Below are positions 51,814-59,740 of a stretch of DNA of 64,000 bases, in pieces. The notes under the pieces are model-generated. The model worked only from the letters and a program-made list of their open reading frames with translations. It was not told the origin of the DNA and made no database searches. The position numbers were made by a program, and so were the translations under genes. This DNA comes from Streptosporangium sp. NBC_01495 (GTDB lineage: Bacteria; Actinomycetota; Actinomycetes; Streptosporangiales; Streptosporangiaceae), in contig NZ_CP109430.1 in NCBI RefSeq assembly GCF_036250735.1, forward strand, positions 8,308,001 to 8,372,000, in the 5' to 3' direction. The stretch's first letter is position 1. Each line of letters starts with the position of its first letter.

Positions 51814-52725
51814 CTAGAGCTCCGCGTCCGGCTCGCCGGTGGGGGCGAACCACTTGATGTTCGACATGGACATCGTCCGCTCCTCCTCGGGCACCCACAC
51901 GGCCCGCACCCGCATGCCCTGGCGCACCTCGTGGGCCGCGATCCCGCCGACCAGGGCGATCATCGGGACGTCGGTGCCGTCGAGCTGGATGTACGCCGAG
52001 ACGAACGGCACCTCGGGGGCGCGCGGGTCGGGCAGGTTGTTGATGGCGAAGGTGGTGATCGTGCCGGTGTCCGGGACGACCATCTCCTCGGTGATCGTGA
52101 CCCCGCACTCGGGGCACGACAGCCGGTAGGGCACGTAGACCTTGTGGCAGGTGCCGCACCGGCAGCCGATGAGGACGCCCTCGGCGACGCCCTCCAGGAA
52201 GCGGCCCAGCGCCAGGCCGGGCGTCACCGTGTACTCGACGCTGACCTCGGAGACGATCCTGGTGACCTCGGGGACGAAGCTCTCGATGTCGGTGATGTGC
52301 CCGGTTCGCCCGGCCCGCCAGCGGGGGCGCACCCGCAGCCCCGGGCGCATCTCCCTGACGTCCCCGGCGTCCACCGCGTGCACCAGCGAGGTGTCGGCGC
52401 CGTCCAGCCGGATCAGGGCCCAGGCGAACGGCCGGTCCAGCGGGTGGCCCTTCCTGGGGCTGGTCACCCATGCCCAGCTCTCGACGGTTCCGGCGGGGCC
52501 GACCTCGACGAACTCGCCGGTCACGGCGTCGCCGGTCTCGGGGTCGTACTCCAGCGGCGGCACCAGCGTGCGCCCCGCCGCCGTGCGGACCCCGACGAGC
52601 CGCCCGTCCCGCAGCTCGGTGAGGAAGCGCCCGATCACCGGTCCCGTCGTGCGCGTGTATCCGCCGGGGAACTCCAGCACGTGCCGCGCCCGCAGGGGCG
52701 CCTGAGTGTCCTCGCTAGATGGCAC
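51814..52725 (-). CDS. double DUF35 OB-fold protein
   Basis: A 303-residue protein with two DUF35-type units. The first (about 1-140) lacks zinc-ribbon Cys residues: RFLTELRDGRLVGVRTAAGR. The second (about 160-300) has the full Cys4 ribbon, LIGCRCGTCHKVYVPYRLSCPECG, and an OB fold. Such proteins dock CoA substrates on Ltp-type thiolases. The start at GTG 52725 has GGAAGGG eight bases upstream and overlaps the end of the ligase gene by 11 bases; an earlier GTG at 52752 is possible. The length equals that of the M. tuberculosis Rv3521-type protein next to Ltp4/Ltp3. Confidence 0.88.
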   Translation of the reverse strand: MPSSEDTQAPLRARHVLEFPGGYTRTTGPVIGRFLTELRDGRLVGVRTAAGRTLVPPLEYDPETGDAVTGEFVEVGPAGTVESWAWVTSPRKGHPLDRPFAWALIRLDGADTSLVHAVDAGDVREMRPGLRVRPRWRAGRTGHITDIESFVPEVTRIVSEVSVEYTVTPGLALGRFLEGVAEGVLIGCRCGTCHKVYVPYRLSCPECGVTITEEMVVPDTGTITTFAINNLPDPRAPEVPFVSAYIQLDGTDVPMIALVGGIAAHEVRQGMRVRAVWVPEEERTMSMSNIKWFAPTGEPDAEL

Positions 52726-54265
52726 GTTCGTGTCCCTTCCAGTACGGGTCACGCAGCTTGCGTTTGAGGAGCTTGCCGTTGGGCTCGCGGGGCATCTCCG
52801 CGATGAAGTCGACGGACTTCGGCCACTTCATCCTCGACAGGCGGCCTCTCAGCGACTCGATGAGCTCGGCCGCCAGCTCGGGTGAGGGGACGACTCCGGC
52901 CGCGGGCTCGACCACGGCCTTGATCTGCTCGCCCCACTCCTCGTCGGGGATGCCGAACACCGCCACGTCGGCGATCTTGGGGTGGACCATCAGCTCGTTC
53001 TCGATCTCGGCCGGGTAGATGTTGGTCCCACCGGAGATGATCATGTCGGCCTTGCGGTCGCAGAGGAAGAGGAAGCCCTCCCCGTCCAGGTAGCCGATGT
53101 CGCCGACGGTGAAGTGGTCACGCAGGCGGTTGGCCTCGGTCTTCGCCGGGTCGCCCTTGTACTCGAACCGCACGCCCATCATCTTCATGTAGATGGTGCC
53201 GGGGGTCCCCGTCGGCACGGGCTCCATGTTCTCGTCCACGATGAGCAGCTCGCTGATCGGCCAGGCGGTGCCGACGGTGCCGGGGTGCTTCCTCCAGCCC
53301 TCCGGGGTGGCGATGGTGCCGCCGCCCTCGGTGGCCGCGTAGTACTCGTAGATGCAGTCGCCCCACCACTCCAACATGGCCCACTTGACGGGGACCGGGC
53401 AGGGGGCCGCGGCGTGGATCATCCACCTGAGGGAGGAGAGGTCGTACCTCGACCGCACGTCGCCGGGGAGCGCGAGCAGGCGCTTGAAGTGGGTGGGGAC
53501 CATGTGCGAGTTGGTGACGCGGTACCTCTCGCAGAGCCGGAGCGTCTCCTCGGCGTCCCATCTGTCCATGTAGACGAGCGTGTGCCCCATCTGCAGGGCC
53601 GTCCCCCCGAACTGGGTGACGGCGGTGTGGTAGTTCGGCGAGGTGACCAGGTGGACGTTCTCCTTGCCCGGCGTGATGCCGAACAGGGTGAGCAGGAACG
53701 TCATAAGCTCGGCCCCGTCGTCCGGGTCCAGGCCGCTGAGCGGGCGGCGCACCCCCTTGGGCCTGCCGGTGGTGCCGGAGGTGTAGTGCATGGTGGCGCC
53801 CGCCGTACGGCCGGCCGGGATGGTGTCCGGCTGCCCCTCGGTCAGCTCCGAGACGGACCGCGCCCCTTCGACCAGCCCGAACGTGAAGACGCGGCCGGGG
53901 GCGATGCCCGACTCTGCGGCGCCGCGCAGGCCCTCCTCGGCGTAGCGCTCGTCGACGAAGAAGGCGCGCGCCTCGCTGTCGGCGACGATGTAGCCGATCT
54001 CAGGGCCGGTGAGGTGCCAGTTGATCGGCGTGTAGTACCAGCCGGCCTGTAGGGCGGCGAGGTAGAGGACGAGCCCGTCGGAGCCGTTGGGCATGAGCCC
54101 GCAGATGCCGTCGCCCGCCTTGAGGCCGAGCTCTCTCAGGCCGTGGACGAGGCGGTTGGCACGGGCGAGCAGGTCACCGGCGCGGTGTTCGGTGCCGTCC
54201 GGGTCGACGGCGGCCACCCACTCGGGGTCCGCCTGCGCCAGCCTCCAGAAACCGAGCGTACCCAT
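52715..54265 (-). CDS. acyl-CoA synthetase (FadD family)
   Basis: A 516-residue AMP-forming ligase. ATP loop: MHYTSGTTGRPKGVRRP. Later motifs YEYYAATEGGG, FTVGDIGYLDGEGFLFLCDRKADMIISGG and PREPNGKLLKRKLR (catalytic Lys) are intact. It belongs to a different FadD branch from the ligase at the end of the operon, so the operon can activate two acyl types. First gene of the minus-strand operon; upstream is a gene-free control region shared with the crotonase gene. Confidence 0.92.
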   Translation of the reverse strand: MGTLGFWRLAQADPEWVAAVDPDGTEHRAGDLLARANRLVHGLRELGLKAGDGICGLMPNGSDGLVLYLAALQAGWYYTPINWHLTGPEIGYIVADSEARAFFVDERYAEEGLRGAAESGIAPGRVFTFGLVEGARSVSELTEGQPDTIPAGRTAGATMHYTSGTTGRPKGVRRPLSGLDPDDGAELMTFLLTLFGITPGKENVHLVTSPNYHTAVTQFGGTALQMGHTLVYMDRWDAEETLRLCERYRVTNSHMVPTHFKRLLALPGDVRSRYDLSSLRWMIHAAAPCPVPVKWAMLEWWGDCIYEYYAATEGGGTIATPEGWRKHPGTVGTAWPISELLIVDENMEPVPTGTPGTIYMKMMGVRFEYKGDPAKTEANRLRDHFTVGDIGYLDGEGFLFLCDRKADMIISGGTNIYPAEIENELMVHPKIADVAVFGIPDEEWGEQIKAVVEPAAGVVPSPELAAELIESLRGRLSRMKWPKSVDFIAEMPREPNGKLLKRKLRDPYWKGHERAI

Positions 54266-54356
54266 CGGACATCCTCTCGGTGGAAAGGCCCCGGCACACC
54301 GGAGTGCATCACGTTCTCTTTATCGCGACAAGCCCTGGCGGAACGGGGTATATAGA

Positions 54357-54374
54357 ACAAGAATCTGTTCTTGT
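54357..54374. promoter_or_regulatory. palindromic operator candidate
   Basis: ACAAGAATCTGTTCTTGT has perfect 7-bp arms (ACAAGAA/TTCTTGT) around four bases. A second pairing AGAACA/TGTTCT overlaps it (54354-54371 region). TetR-type sites look like this; the spacing does not fit the KstR or KstR2 consensus. Confidence 0.55.
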
Positions 54375-54491
54375 ACGCATGGGCAGAGTAACCCCGGGAG
54401 GCACACCTAGCAAGCGCTTGACCCAGCACCGGACCCGTCCCGTCCGTCAGGAATCGGCCTTCGGAAGGCGTCTTGCCCGACGCCGCCGGAG

Positions 54492-54566
54492 ACCCCGGGC
54501 GGCCAGACCGCGCGGGCGCGACCGGAACCCCCTCTCACCCCGGGCGGCCAGACCGCGCGGGCGCGA
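54492..54566. repeat. 30-bp perfect direct repeat, period 45
   Basis: Bases 54492-54521 recur exactly at 54537-54566. The unit starts ACCCCGGGCGGCCAG and ends GGGCGCGA. It lies 55-130 bases ahead of the crotonase start. Confidence 0.9.
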
Positions 54567-54619
54567 TACAGACCCAGAATTTCCCATCAGGCACCTGGTG
54601 AATCAACGGAGGTCGTCCC

Positions 54620-55435
54620 GTGGAACTCCTGCCGATCAGCACGCCGCACTGCCGGGTCGAACGCGACGGTCACGTCGTGGTCGTCACCATGGACCGGCCC
54701 GAGGCGAGGAACGCGCTCTCCACCGACATGCTGGTCGGCCTGGCCGACGCCTGGGCCTACGTCTCGGCGGAGCCCGGGGTCCGCGTCGCCGTCCTGACCG
54801 GCGCGCACGGGACGTTCTGCGCGGGCGCCGACCTGAAGGCCATGGGCACCCCGTCGCAGGACCCCCGGGTCAGGGAGCGGGCCGCGGCCATCCCCGACTT
54901 CCACTGGAAGGGCCTGCTCCGCGACTCCGGCGCCCTGCCGACGAAGCCGATCGTCTGCGCGGTCGAGGGGTACGCCGTGGCCGGGGGCACCGAACTGCTC
55001 GTCGGCACCGACCTGCGGGTGGTCGCCGAGTCAGCCACCCTCGGCCTGTTCGAGGCCCGCCGCGCCCTCTTCCCCATGGGCGGCTCCGCGATCCGCCTCC
55101 CCCGCCAGATCCCGTACGCCTTCGCCATGGACATCCTGCTGACCGGCCGCGCCGTCACCGCGCGGGAGGCGCTGGCCATGGGCCTGGTCAACCGGGTCGT
55201 CCCCGACGGCGAGGCGCTGGCCACCGCCCTGGAGATCGCCGCCCGGATCGCCGAGTGCGGCCCCCTCGCCGTCCAGGCCATCCTCCGCGCCTACCGCGAG
55301 ACCCTGGGCCTGCCCGAGGCCGAGGCCCTGAAGGTATCCGACGCCATCGGCTGGCCGGTCATCGGCTCGGAGGACGCCAAGGAGGGCTCCCGCGCCTTCC
55401 GCGAGAAACGCCCGGCCGCCTACCGGGGCGAATGA
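54620..55435 (+). CDS. enoyl-CoA hydratase / crotonase family protein
   Basis: A 271-residue crotonase. The oxyanion-hole elements are FCAGADLKAMG and EGYAVAGGTELLVGTDLRV; FEARRALFPMGG carries a Glu in the catalytic region. GTG start with GGAGG upstream. It is transcribed away from the FadD/Ltp operon and is similar in size and placement to EchA19-type hydratases of sterol side-chain beta-oxidation; the substrate is inferred from neighbours. Confidence 0.93.
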   Translation: MELLPISTPHCRVERDGHVVVVTMDRPEARNALSTDMLVGLADAWAYVSAEPGVRVAVLTGAHGTFCAGADLKAMGTPSQDPRVRERAAAIPDFHWKGLLRDSGALPTKPIVCAVEGYAVAGGTELLVGTDLRVVAESATLGLFEARRALFPMGGSAIRLPRQIPYAFAMDILLTGRAVTAREALAMGLVNRVVPDGEALATALEIAARIAECGPLAVQAILRAYRETLGLPEAEALKVSDAIGWPVIGSEDAKEGSRAFREKRPAAYRGE

Positions 55436-55596
55436 TCCGGCGCACGTTTCCCGGTTCGACAGGCGGGTGTTCGGAAAACAGCTCATCTCCGCCGACGGCG
55501 GGAACCGACCACGCGCGTTTGTGACGCGTAGCTCAGCTCATGGGGGCTCCTGTCACCTTGGCGGGAGTTCCCACCTGCGGGCCGAGCCCGGCCTGC

Positions 55597-56763
55597 TCAG
55601 CGGACGCGCGCCTCGATCCAGCGCAGCACGTCGGGCGCCGACGCCTCGGTGATCTCATAATGTCCGACGTTGGGGTAACCGACCATCTTGGCATCGGTGC
55701 CGAGGGCCTTCGCCTTTCTCACCGCCAGCTTGGTCTGCTCGGCGGGGACCAGGTAATCGGCGAGGCCCTGTGCGACGAACAACGGCGCCCTCGAACGCAT
55801 CCGCGGGACCGCGTTGGCACCGAGCCATTTCCGCAACCGCTCGGCTGCCCCGGTGCTGTTCGGAGCGAACTCGGCCCCGGGCAGGTTCAGTTTGACCAAA
55901 CGGTTCGTCAGCTCTTCTATGCAGGTCGTGTGAACGCGCGGGAATTCCTTGAGCGCTCGCGATCCGAGATAGTCCGCGTAGCGCAGTTTTGGTTGCCAAG
56001 TGGCCAGTCCGGCGAGTATCGCCATGAAATAGCCATGGTCGATGGGCTTCAGGCGCGCGAGCTGGTCCACGTGCGGCCGGTTGTCGGTGATCGGGGCGAG
56101 CGCGACCGTTCCCCGGAAATCCAGCCCTCGGCCGTAGTGGGACGCGATCTCACCGGCCGCCATGGCCGCGTGTCCGCCCTGGGAGTGCCCGACGGCGAGC
56201 CACACCCCGGAGACGCGTCGATCGAGATCTCCGGCGGCCCGTACCGCGTCGACGACCGAGCGGCCCTGGCTTTCCGCGATCAGATAGGGGTGCGCACCGG
56301 GGGTGCCCAGCCCTTCGTAGTCGGTCGCGGCGACCACGAATCCCCTGCGCACCAGTCCGGCGAGGTAACCGGCGTAGCCGTATCCCCCCAGCTCGGTATC
56401 GCGTGAAGGCGTGCACCGATCGCTGATCCCCGTGGTGCCGTGCGCCCAGGAAACGACCGGCCAGCCGCCGGGCGGAGCCGTCCCGGGAGGAAGCAGAACC
56501 ACTCCGGTCACCTCGGTCGGTCTGCCTTTCGCCGAGGTGGAAAGATAGCGAATCCGATAACCGGTCGCACCGGCGGAGACCAGCTCGTCGGGCAGTTCCA
56601 AAGGACTGCTTCGCAGCAGGTCTCCGGTGACCGCCGCGGCGGCGGGCCGCGACGGTATCGAGACGAGAGAGGCGACAAGAAGAACGGACGACACGATCAC
56701 CCGGAGGAACGGGCGCCTCACCCGGATGTTTCCGAGGCGCTGCGACATCGAACAGCGGGTCAC
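55597..56763 (-). CDS. secreted lipase-family alpha/beta hydrolase
   Basis: A 388-residue exported hydrolase. Start GTG 56763 has AGGAAGGT six bases upstream. The signal peptide (VIVSSVLLVASLVSIPSRPAAA) ends near residue 44. The nucleophile elbow is VGHSQGGHAAM, the oxyanion region WAHGTTGISD, the Asp candidate QGLADYLVPAEQT and the His NVGHYEI. The pattern matches the LIP family of secreted actinobacterial lipases/esterases. A TetR regulator gene lies 89 bases upstream in the same direction and probably controls it. Confidence 0.9.
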   Translation of the reverse strand: MTRCSMSQRLGNIRVRRPFLRVIVSSVLLVASLVSIPSRPAAAAVTGDLLRSSPLELPDELVSAGATGYRIRYLSTSAKGRPTEVTGVVLLPPGTAPPGGWPVVSWAHGTTGISDRCTPSRDTELGGYGYAGYLAGLVRRGFVVAATDYEGLGTPGAHPYLIAESQGRSVVDAVRAAGDLDRRVSGVWLAVGHSQGGHAAMAAGEIASHYGRGLDFRGTVALAPITDNRPHVDQLARLKPIDHGYFMAILAGLATWQPKLRYADYLGSRALKEFPRVHTTCIEELTNRLVKLNLPGAEFAPNSTGAAERLRKWLGANAVPRMRSRAPLFVAQGLADYLVPAEQTKLAVRKAKALGTDAKMVGYPNVGHYEITEASAPDVLRWIEARVR

Positions 56764-56852
56764 CGCGACACCTTCCTGCCGCGGCCCATATCCCGGCGGG
56801 CTCGCCGGTCGAGGGCCCGCCTTTTTCGTCGCGTCGGCCGCGAACGTGGTTC

Positions 56853-57461
56853 TCATGTAACCTCCAGCGTCGTTCGGAGTTGGTCCACCAGCAGGTTCCG
56901 CAGGCCGTTACCGGCAGGTCGCGGCTGGCCGAGGACCTTCGGGTACAGCAGCCCGTCCAAAGTGGTGACGATCAGGTCGACGATCGAGTCGGCGTCGTGG
57001 CAGGTGCGGAACGCGCCGCCGCGAATCCCGTCGCGTAGCACGGACTCGAACGGTGCGCGGTAGCTCGCCTGCAGCCGATGGCTGTGCTCGCGCAACTCCT
57101 CGTCGTACGCCGCCGCGGTCCAGAACTCCATCAGCATCCGCCACACCGGCACGGGTGTCGCGATGCCGCGGTCGATGAGGCCGACCAGCCGATCCCACGG
57201 GTCTTCCAAGCCGCCGCTCTGCGCCTCCATCGCGGCCACCTCGGCCTCGGTGGACGCGCGTAGCGCCTCGACCAGCATGTCCTCCCGGGAACCGAAGTAC
57301 ACCTGCAACGTACTGATCGCGACGCCACTCGCCGCGGCCACGTCCATGAAGCGCGTCTGGTGGAAGCCGCGCTCGACCAGCACCTCGATCACATGGCCCA
57401 GCACGTCCTGCCGACGCTGCCGCCCACCGGCTCGCCTGGTACGCCGTTCACTTTCTGCCAT
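56853..57461 (-). CDS. TetR-family transcriptional regulator
   Basis: A 202-residue repressor with an N-terminal helix-turn-helix (VIEVLVERGFHQTRFMDVAAASGVAISTLQVYFGSREDML) and a ligand-binding helical domain. TACCGT on the minus strand (57468-57473) lies six bases ahead of the ATG at 57461, pointing to a leaderless transcript; the earlier start at 57479 is less likely. A perfect 16-bp palindrome upstream should be its own operator. The downstream lipase is the probable co-regulated gene. Confidence 0.9.
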   Translation of the reverse strand: MAESERRTRRAGGRQRRQDVLGHVIEVLVERGFHQTRFMDVAAASGVAISTLQVYFGSREDMLVEALRASTEAEVAAMEAQSGGLEDPWDRLVGLIDRGIATPVPVWRMLMEFWTAAAYDEELREHSHRLQASYRAPFESVLRDGIRGGAFRTCHDADSIVDLIVTTLDGLLYPKVLGQPRPAGNGLRNLLVDQLRTTLEVT

Positions 57462-57481
57462 GAAGATACGGTAGCACAATA

Positions 57482-57497
57482 CGGTATGGCCATACCG
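57482..57497. promoter_or_regulatory. TetR operator, perfect 16-bp palindrome
   Basis: CGGTATGGCCATACCG is a perfect palindrome 21 bases upstream of the tetR start, covering the spacer and -35 region; an extra half-site ATACGGTA lies at 57466-57473 over the -10. Confidence 0.75.
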
Positions 57498-57650
57498 ATT
57501 TGAGGGTCCGTGGCAGCGACTCCCCGGCCACGTGTGAGATCACCGGTGACCACGGCCGCGCCAGCTGCGCTTAGCCTCGTACCGTGAAGGTCCGCCCCGA
57601 AGGGGAAACCCGACGGAACACCGATGGTCGACAGCGACCCGGGAGGTCTC

Positions 57651-58871
57651 ATGGCATACGACGTGGCAGCCGTACGGGCGCGCTTTCCCGCGCTGGACGA
57701 GGGCGCGGCGCACTTCGACGGGCCGGGGGGCTCGCAGGTTCCCGACCTGGTCGCGGAGGCGGTGGCCGGTGCGCTGCGGGCCGCCGTCTCCAACCGGGGG
57801 GCCGGGACCGCCGCCGAGCGGCGCGCCGACGGGATCGTGACCGAGGCGCGCCGGGCGATGGCCGACCTGCTCGGCGGTACGCCGGGCGGCATCGTGTTCG
57901 GCCGGAGCATGACGCAGCTCACCTACGACATGGCCCGCGCGCTCGCCAAGGAGTGGCGTCCCGGTGACGAGGTCGTGGTCACCACGCTGGACCACGACGC
58001 GAACATCCGGCCCTGGGTGCAGACCGCCGAGGCGCACGGGGTCACGGTGCGCCGGGCCGACTTCGACCCGGAGAGCGGCGAACTGGACGTCGCCGCGATC
58101 GCCGGCCTGCTCACCGGGCGCACCAGGCTGGTGGCCGTCACGGCCGCGTCGAACCTGCTGGGCACCCGCCCCGACATCCCGGCGATCGCCGAGCGGGTGC
58201 ACGAGGCGGGAGCGCTGCTCTACGTCGACGGCGTGCACCTGACACCGCACAGCCCGGTCGACATCGGACGGCTGGGCGCCGACTTCTACACCTGCTCGCC
58301 GTACAAGTTCCTCGGCCCGCACCTGGGCGTGCTCGCCGCCGATCCCGGCCTGCTGGAGACCGTCCACCCCGACAAGCTGCTCCCCGCCAGCGACGCGGTG
58401 CCAGAACGCTTCGAGCTGGGCACGCTGCCGTACGAGCTGCTCGCCGGTACGACGGCCGCGGTCGACTTCCTGGCCGGTCTCGTGCCGGGCGAGGGAGACC
58501 GGCGCGAACGCCTGGCCGGTTCGATGGCCGCGCTGGAGGAGCACGAGAACGCCCTGCTCGACCGGCTCGACGCCGGTCTGGCCGAGACCGCCGGGGTGAC
58601 CTCCTACGGCGCGGCGTCGCGCAGGCGCACCCCCACGACGCTGTTCTCCGTCGACCACGTCAGGTCGGCCGACGCCTACCTCTTCCTGGCCGAACGCGGC
58701 GTCAACGCGCCCGCCGGCAACTTCTACGCGCTGGAGTGCTCCCGCCGCCTGGGCCTCGGTGACACCGGCGCCCTCCGAGCCGGAATCGCGCCCTACACCG
58801 ACGAGTCCGACGTGGACAGGCTGCTGAAAGGCATCCGCGAACTGATCGGGACACCCAACCGGCAGGCGTAG
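57651..58871 (+). CDS. cysteine desulfurase-like protein (class V aminotransferase fold)
   Basis: A 406-residue PLP enzyme. The fold-type I Lys is in FYTCSPYKFLGPHLGVL, the Asp in LLYVDGVHLTPHSPVD and the His in TTLDHDANIRPW. The N-terminus, AVRARFPALDEGAAHFDGPGGSQVP, is typical of the 'cysteine desulfurase-like' subgroup (TIGR01976). A mobile active-site Cys comparable to SufS is not evident, so sulfur transfer is uncertain. The ATG at 57651 has GGGAGGTCTC upstream. It is divergent from tetR and could share its operator. Confidence 0.9.
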   Translation: MAYDVAAVRARFPALDEGAAHFDGPGGSQVPDLVAEAVAGALRAAVSNRGAGTAAERRADGIVTEARRAMADLLGGTPGGIVFGRSMTQLTYDMARALAKEWRPGDEVVVTTLDHDANIRPWVQTAEAHGVTVRRADFDPESGELDVAAIAGLLTGRTRLVAVTAASNLLGTRPDIPAIAERVHEAGALLYVDGVHLTPHSPVDIGRLGADFYTCSPYKFLGPHLGVLAADPGLLETVHPDKLLPASDAVPERFELGTLPYELLAGTTAAVDFLAGLVPGEGDRRERLAGSMAALEEHENALLDRLDAGLAETAGVTSYGAASRRRTPTTLFSVDHVRSADAYLFLAERGVNAPAGNFYALECSRRLGLGDTGALRAGIAPYTDESDVDRLLKGIRELIGTPNRQA

Positions 58872-58946
58872 GCGATCTGAGCCCTCCGCGAAAAGCGATC
58901 CACTGTCTACCGGGGCGAATGACCGGCTCTGATCCTTCGTTCTCCA

Positions 58947-58966
58947 CGGCCGACAGCTGTCGGCCG
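58947..58966. terminator. 20-bp perfect palindrome between convergent genes
   Basis: CGGCCGACAGCTGTCGGCCG is fully self-complementary and lies 10 bases past the stop of the pentapeptide gene on its strand, in the gap to the convergent desulfurase-like gene. It could act as a terminator in both directions. Confidence 0.55.
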
Positions 58967-58976
58967 ATTCTCGGAA

Positions 58977-59666
58977 TTACCTGTCATCGATGTCTTCGCC
59001 ATAGGTGACGTCCAGCTCGGCCGCGAGCGCCTGCGCCAGTTGCAAGAGCTGCGGTCGGTCGATGACAATCTGCTTGAGCGCACCGACCCCCCGTATGCCG
59101 GACAGGTCATTGCCACGAAGGTCGCAGTCGCGGTACTTACCGCCGTCGAAGGAGGTCAAACGCAGGTCACACGCGTCGAAGAGAGCGGCGCCGAAGTCGG
59201 CCACGGTGAACGTTGCCTCTCGCAGGGAGCATTCGGAGAAGATCACGGGGCCTGCGGCGCGGAGGCGAACGAAGGTGGCGTAGTCGAGCCTGCAGTTCTC
59301 GAAGAGCACGTTCTCAAGGGTGAGGTCCTCTACCACGGCACCCATGAACCTGCAGTCGGTGAAGGTGACACGAGACAGCTTGCTGTCCGCCCAATGCAGT
59401 GAGGACAGGTCGCAACCTGACAGCTCGACGGAGCTAAGCCGCAGGTTACGAAATCGGGTGCGCTGCGTTCGCAGGCCGGTGATGCGACCGTCCATGAGGT
59501 GGGTGTCAGCCAGGTGGAGATCTCGCAGATCGGCATCGACGTAGACGAACTCCGCCACCGAACCTCCCCTGCCGTCCGGTGAGGTGACATCGGGCACACC
59601 GATGAGGTCGGCCTCGTCCAGCGCGGGAAGCGTGACGCTCGTACGACGGATCGTGCGGGTTTCCAT
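58977..59666 (-). CDS. pentapeptide-repeat protein of the RiPP locus
   Basis: A 229-residue protein whose middle 140 residues follow the A(D/N)LxX pentapeptide pattern, for example FRNLRLSSVELSGCDLSSLH, FTDCRFMGAVVEDLTLENVL and ADFGAALFDACDLRLTSF. This forms a right-handed square beta-helix. Some such proteins (McbG, Qnr, AlbG) protect DNA gyrase from toxins by mimicking DNA. The ATG follows AGGAGG. It is the last gene of the radical SAM - peptide operon, separated from the peptide by a strong hairpin. An immunity role is inferred from its position; other roles are possible. Confidence 0.88.
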   Translation of the reverse strand: METRTIRRTSVTLPALDEADLIGVPDVTSPDGRGGSVAEFVYVDADLRDLHLADTHLMDGRITGLRTQRTRFRNLRLSSVELSGCDLSSLHWADSKLSRVTFTDCRFMGAVVEDLTLENVLFENCRLDYATFVRLRAAGPVIFSECSLREATFTVADFGAALFDACDLRLTSFDGGKYRDCDLRGNDLSGIRGVGALKQIVIDRPQLLQLAQALAAELDVTYGEDIDDR

Positions 59667-59693
59667 AGGGCGGCCTCCTAGCGGTCCGGCCTT

Positions 59694-59737
59694 CCGGCCG
59701 CCGACGCACCGGACTGTACGGGTGCGTCGGCGGCCGG
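59694..59737 (-). terminator. 17-bp perfect hairpin after the peptide gene
   Basis: CCGGCCGCCGACGCACC (59694-59710) pairs perfectly with GGTGCGTCGGCGGCCGG (59721-59737) around ten bases. On the minus strand it begins three bases past the peptide's stop and ends 27 bases before the pentapeptide gene. It could partly terminate, or protect the peptide mRNA so that peptide and downstream protein are made in different amounts. Confidence 0.75.
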
Positions 59738-59740
59738 GGA

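Larger units (their letters stand above)
54266..54619. other. divergent control region of the steroid-like module
   Basis: 354 bases between the ligase and crotonase starts. It holds the ACAAGAA palindrome (54357-54374) in an AT-richer patch with TATATA next to it, and two copies of a 30-bp repeat (54492-54566). No gene is supported. Confidence 0.6.

Noticed and set aside
49432..52767. 1111-codon open frame on the plus strand opposite the Ltp/FadD genes
   Set aside because: It lies antisense to several well-supported genes in the third-position-complementary frame, is Arg/Gly/Val/Glu-rich with no domain, and spans the repeat region. It is a GC-bias shadow.
54357..54374. Palindrome considered as a KstR or KstR2 box
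   Set aside because: The arms are separated by more bases than the TnnAACnnGTTnnA or AnCAAGnnCTTGnT patterns allow, so only a generic palindrome is claimed.
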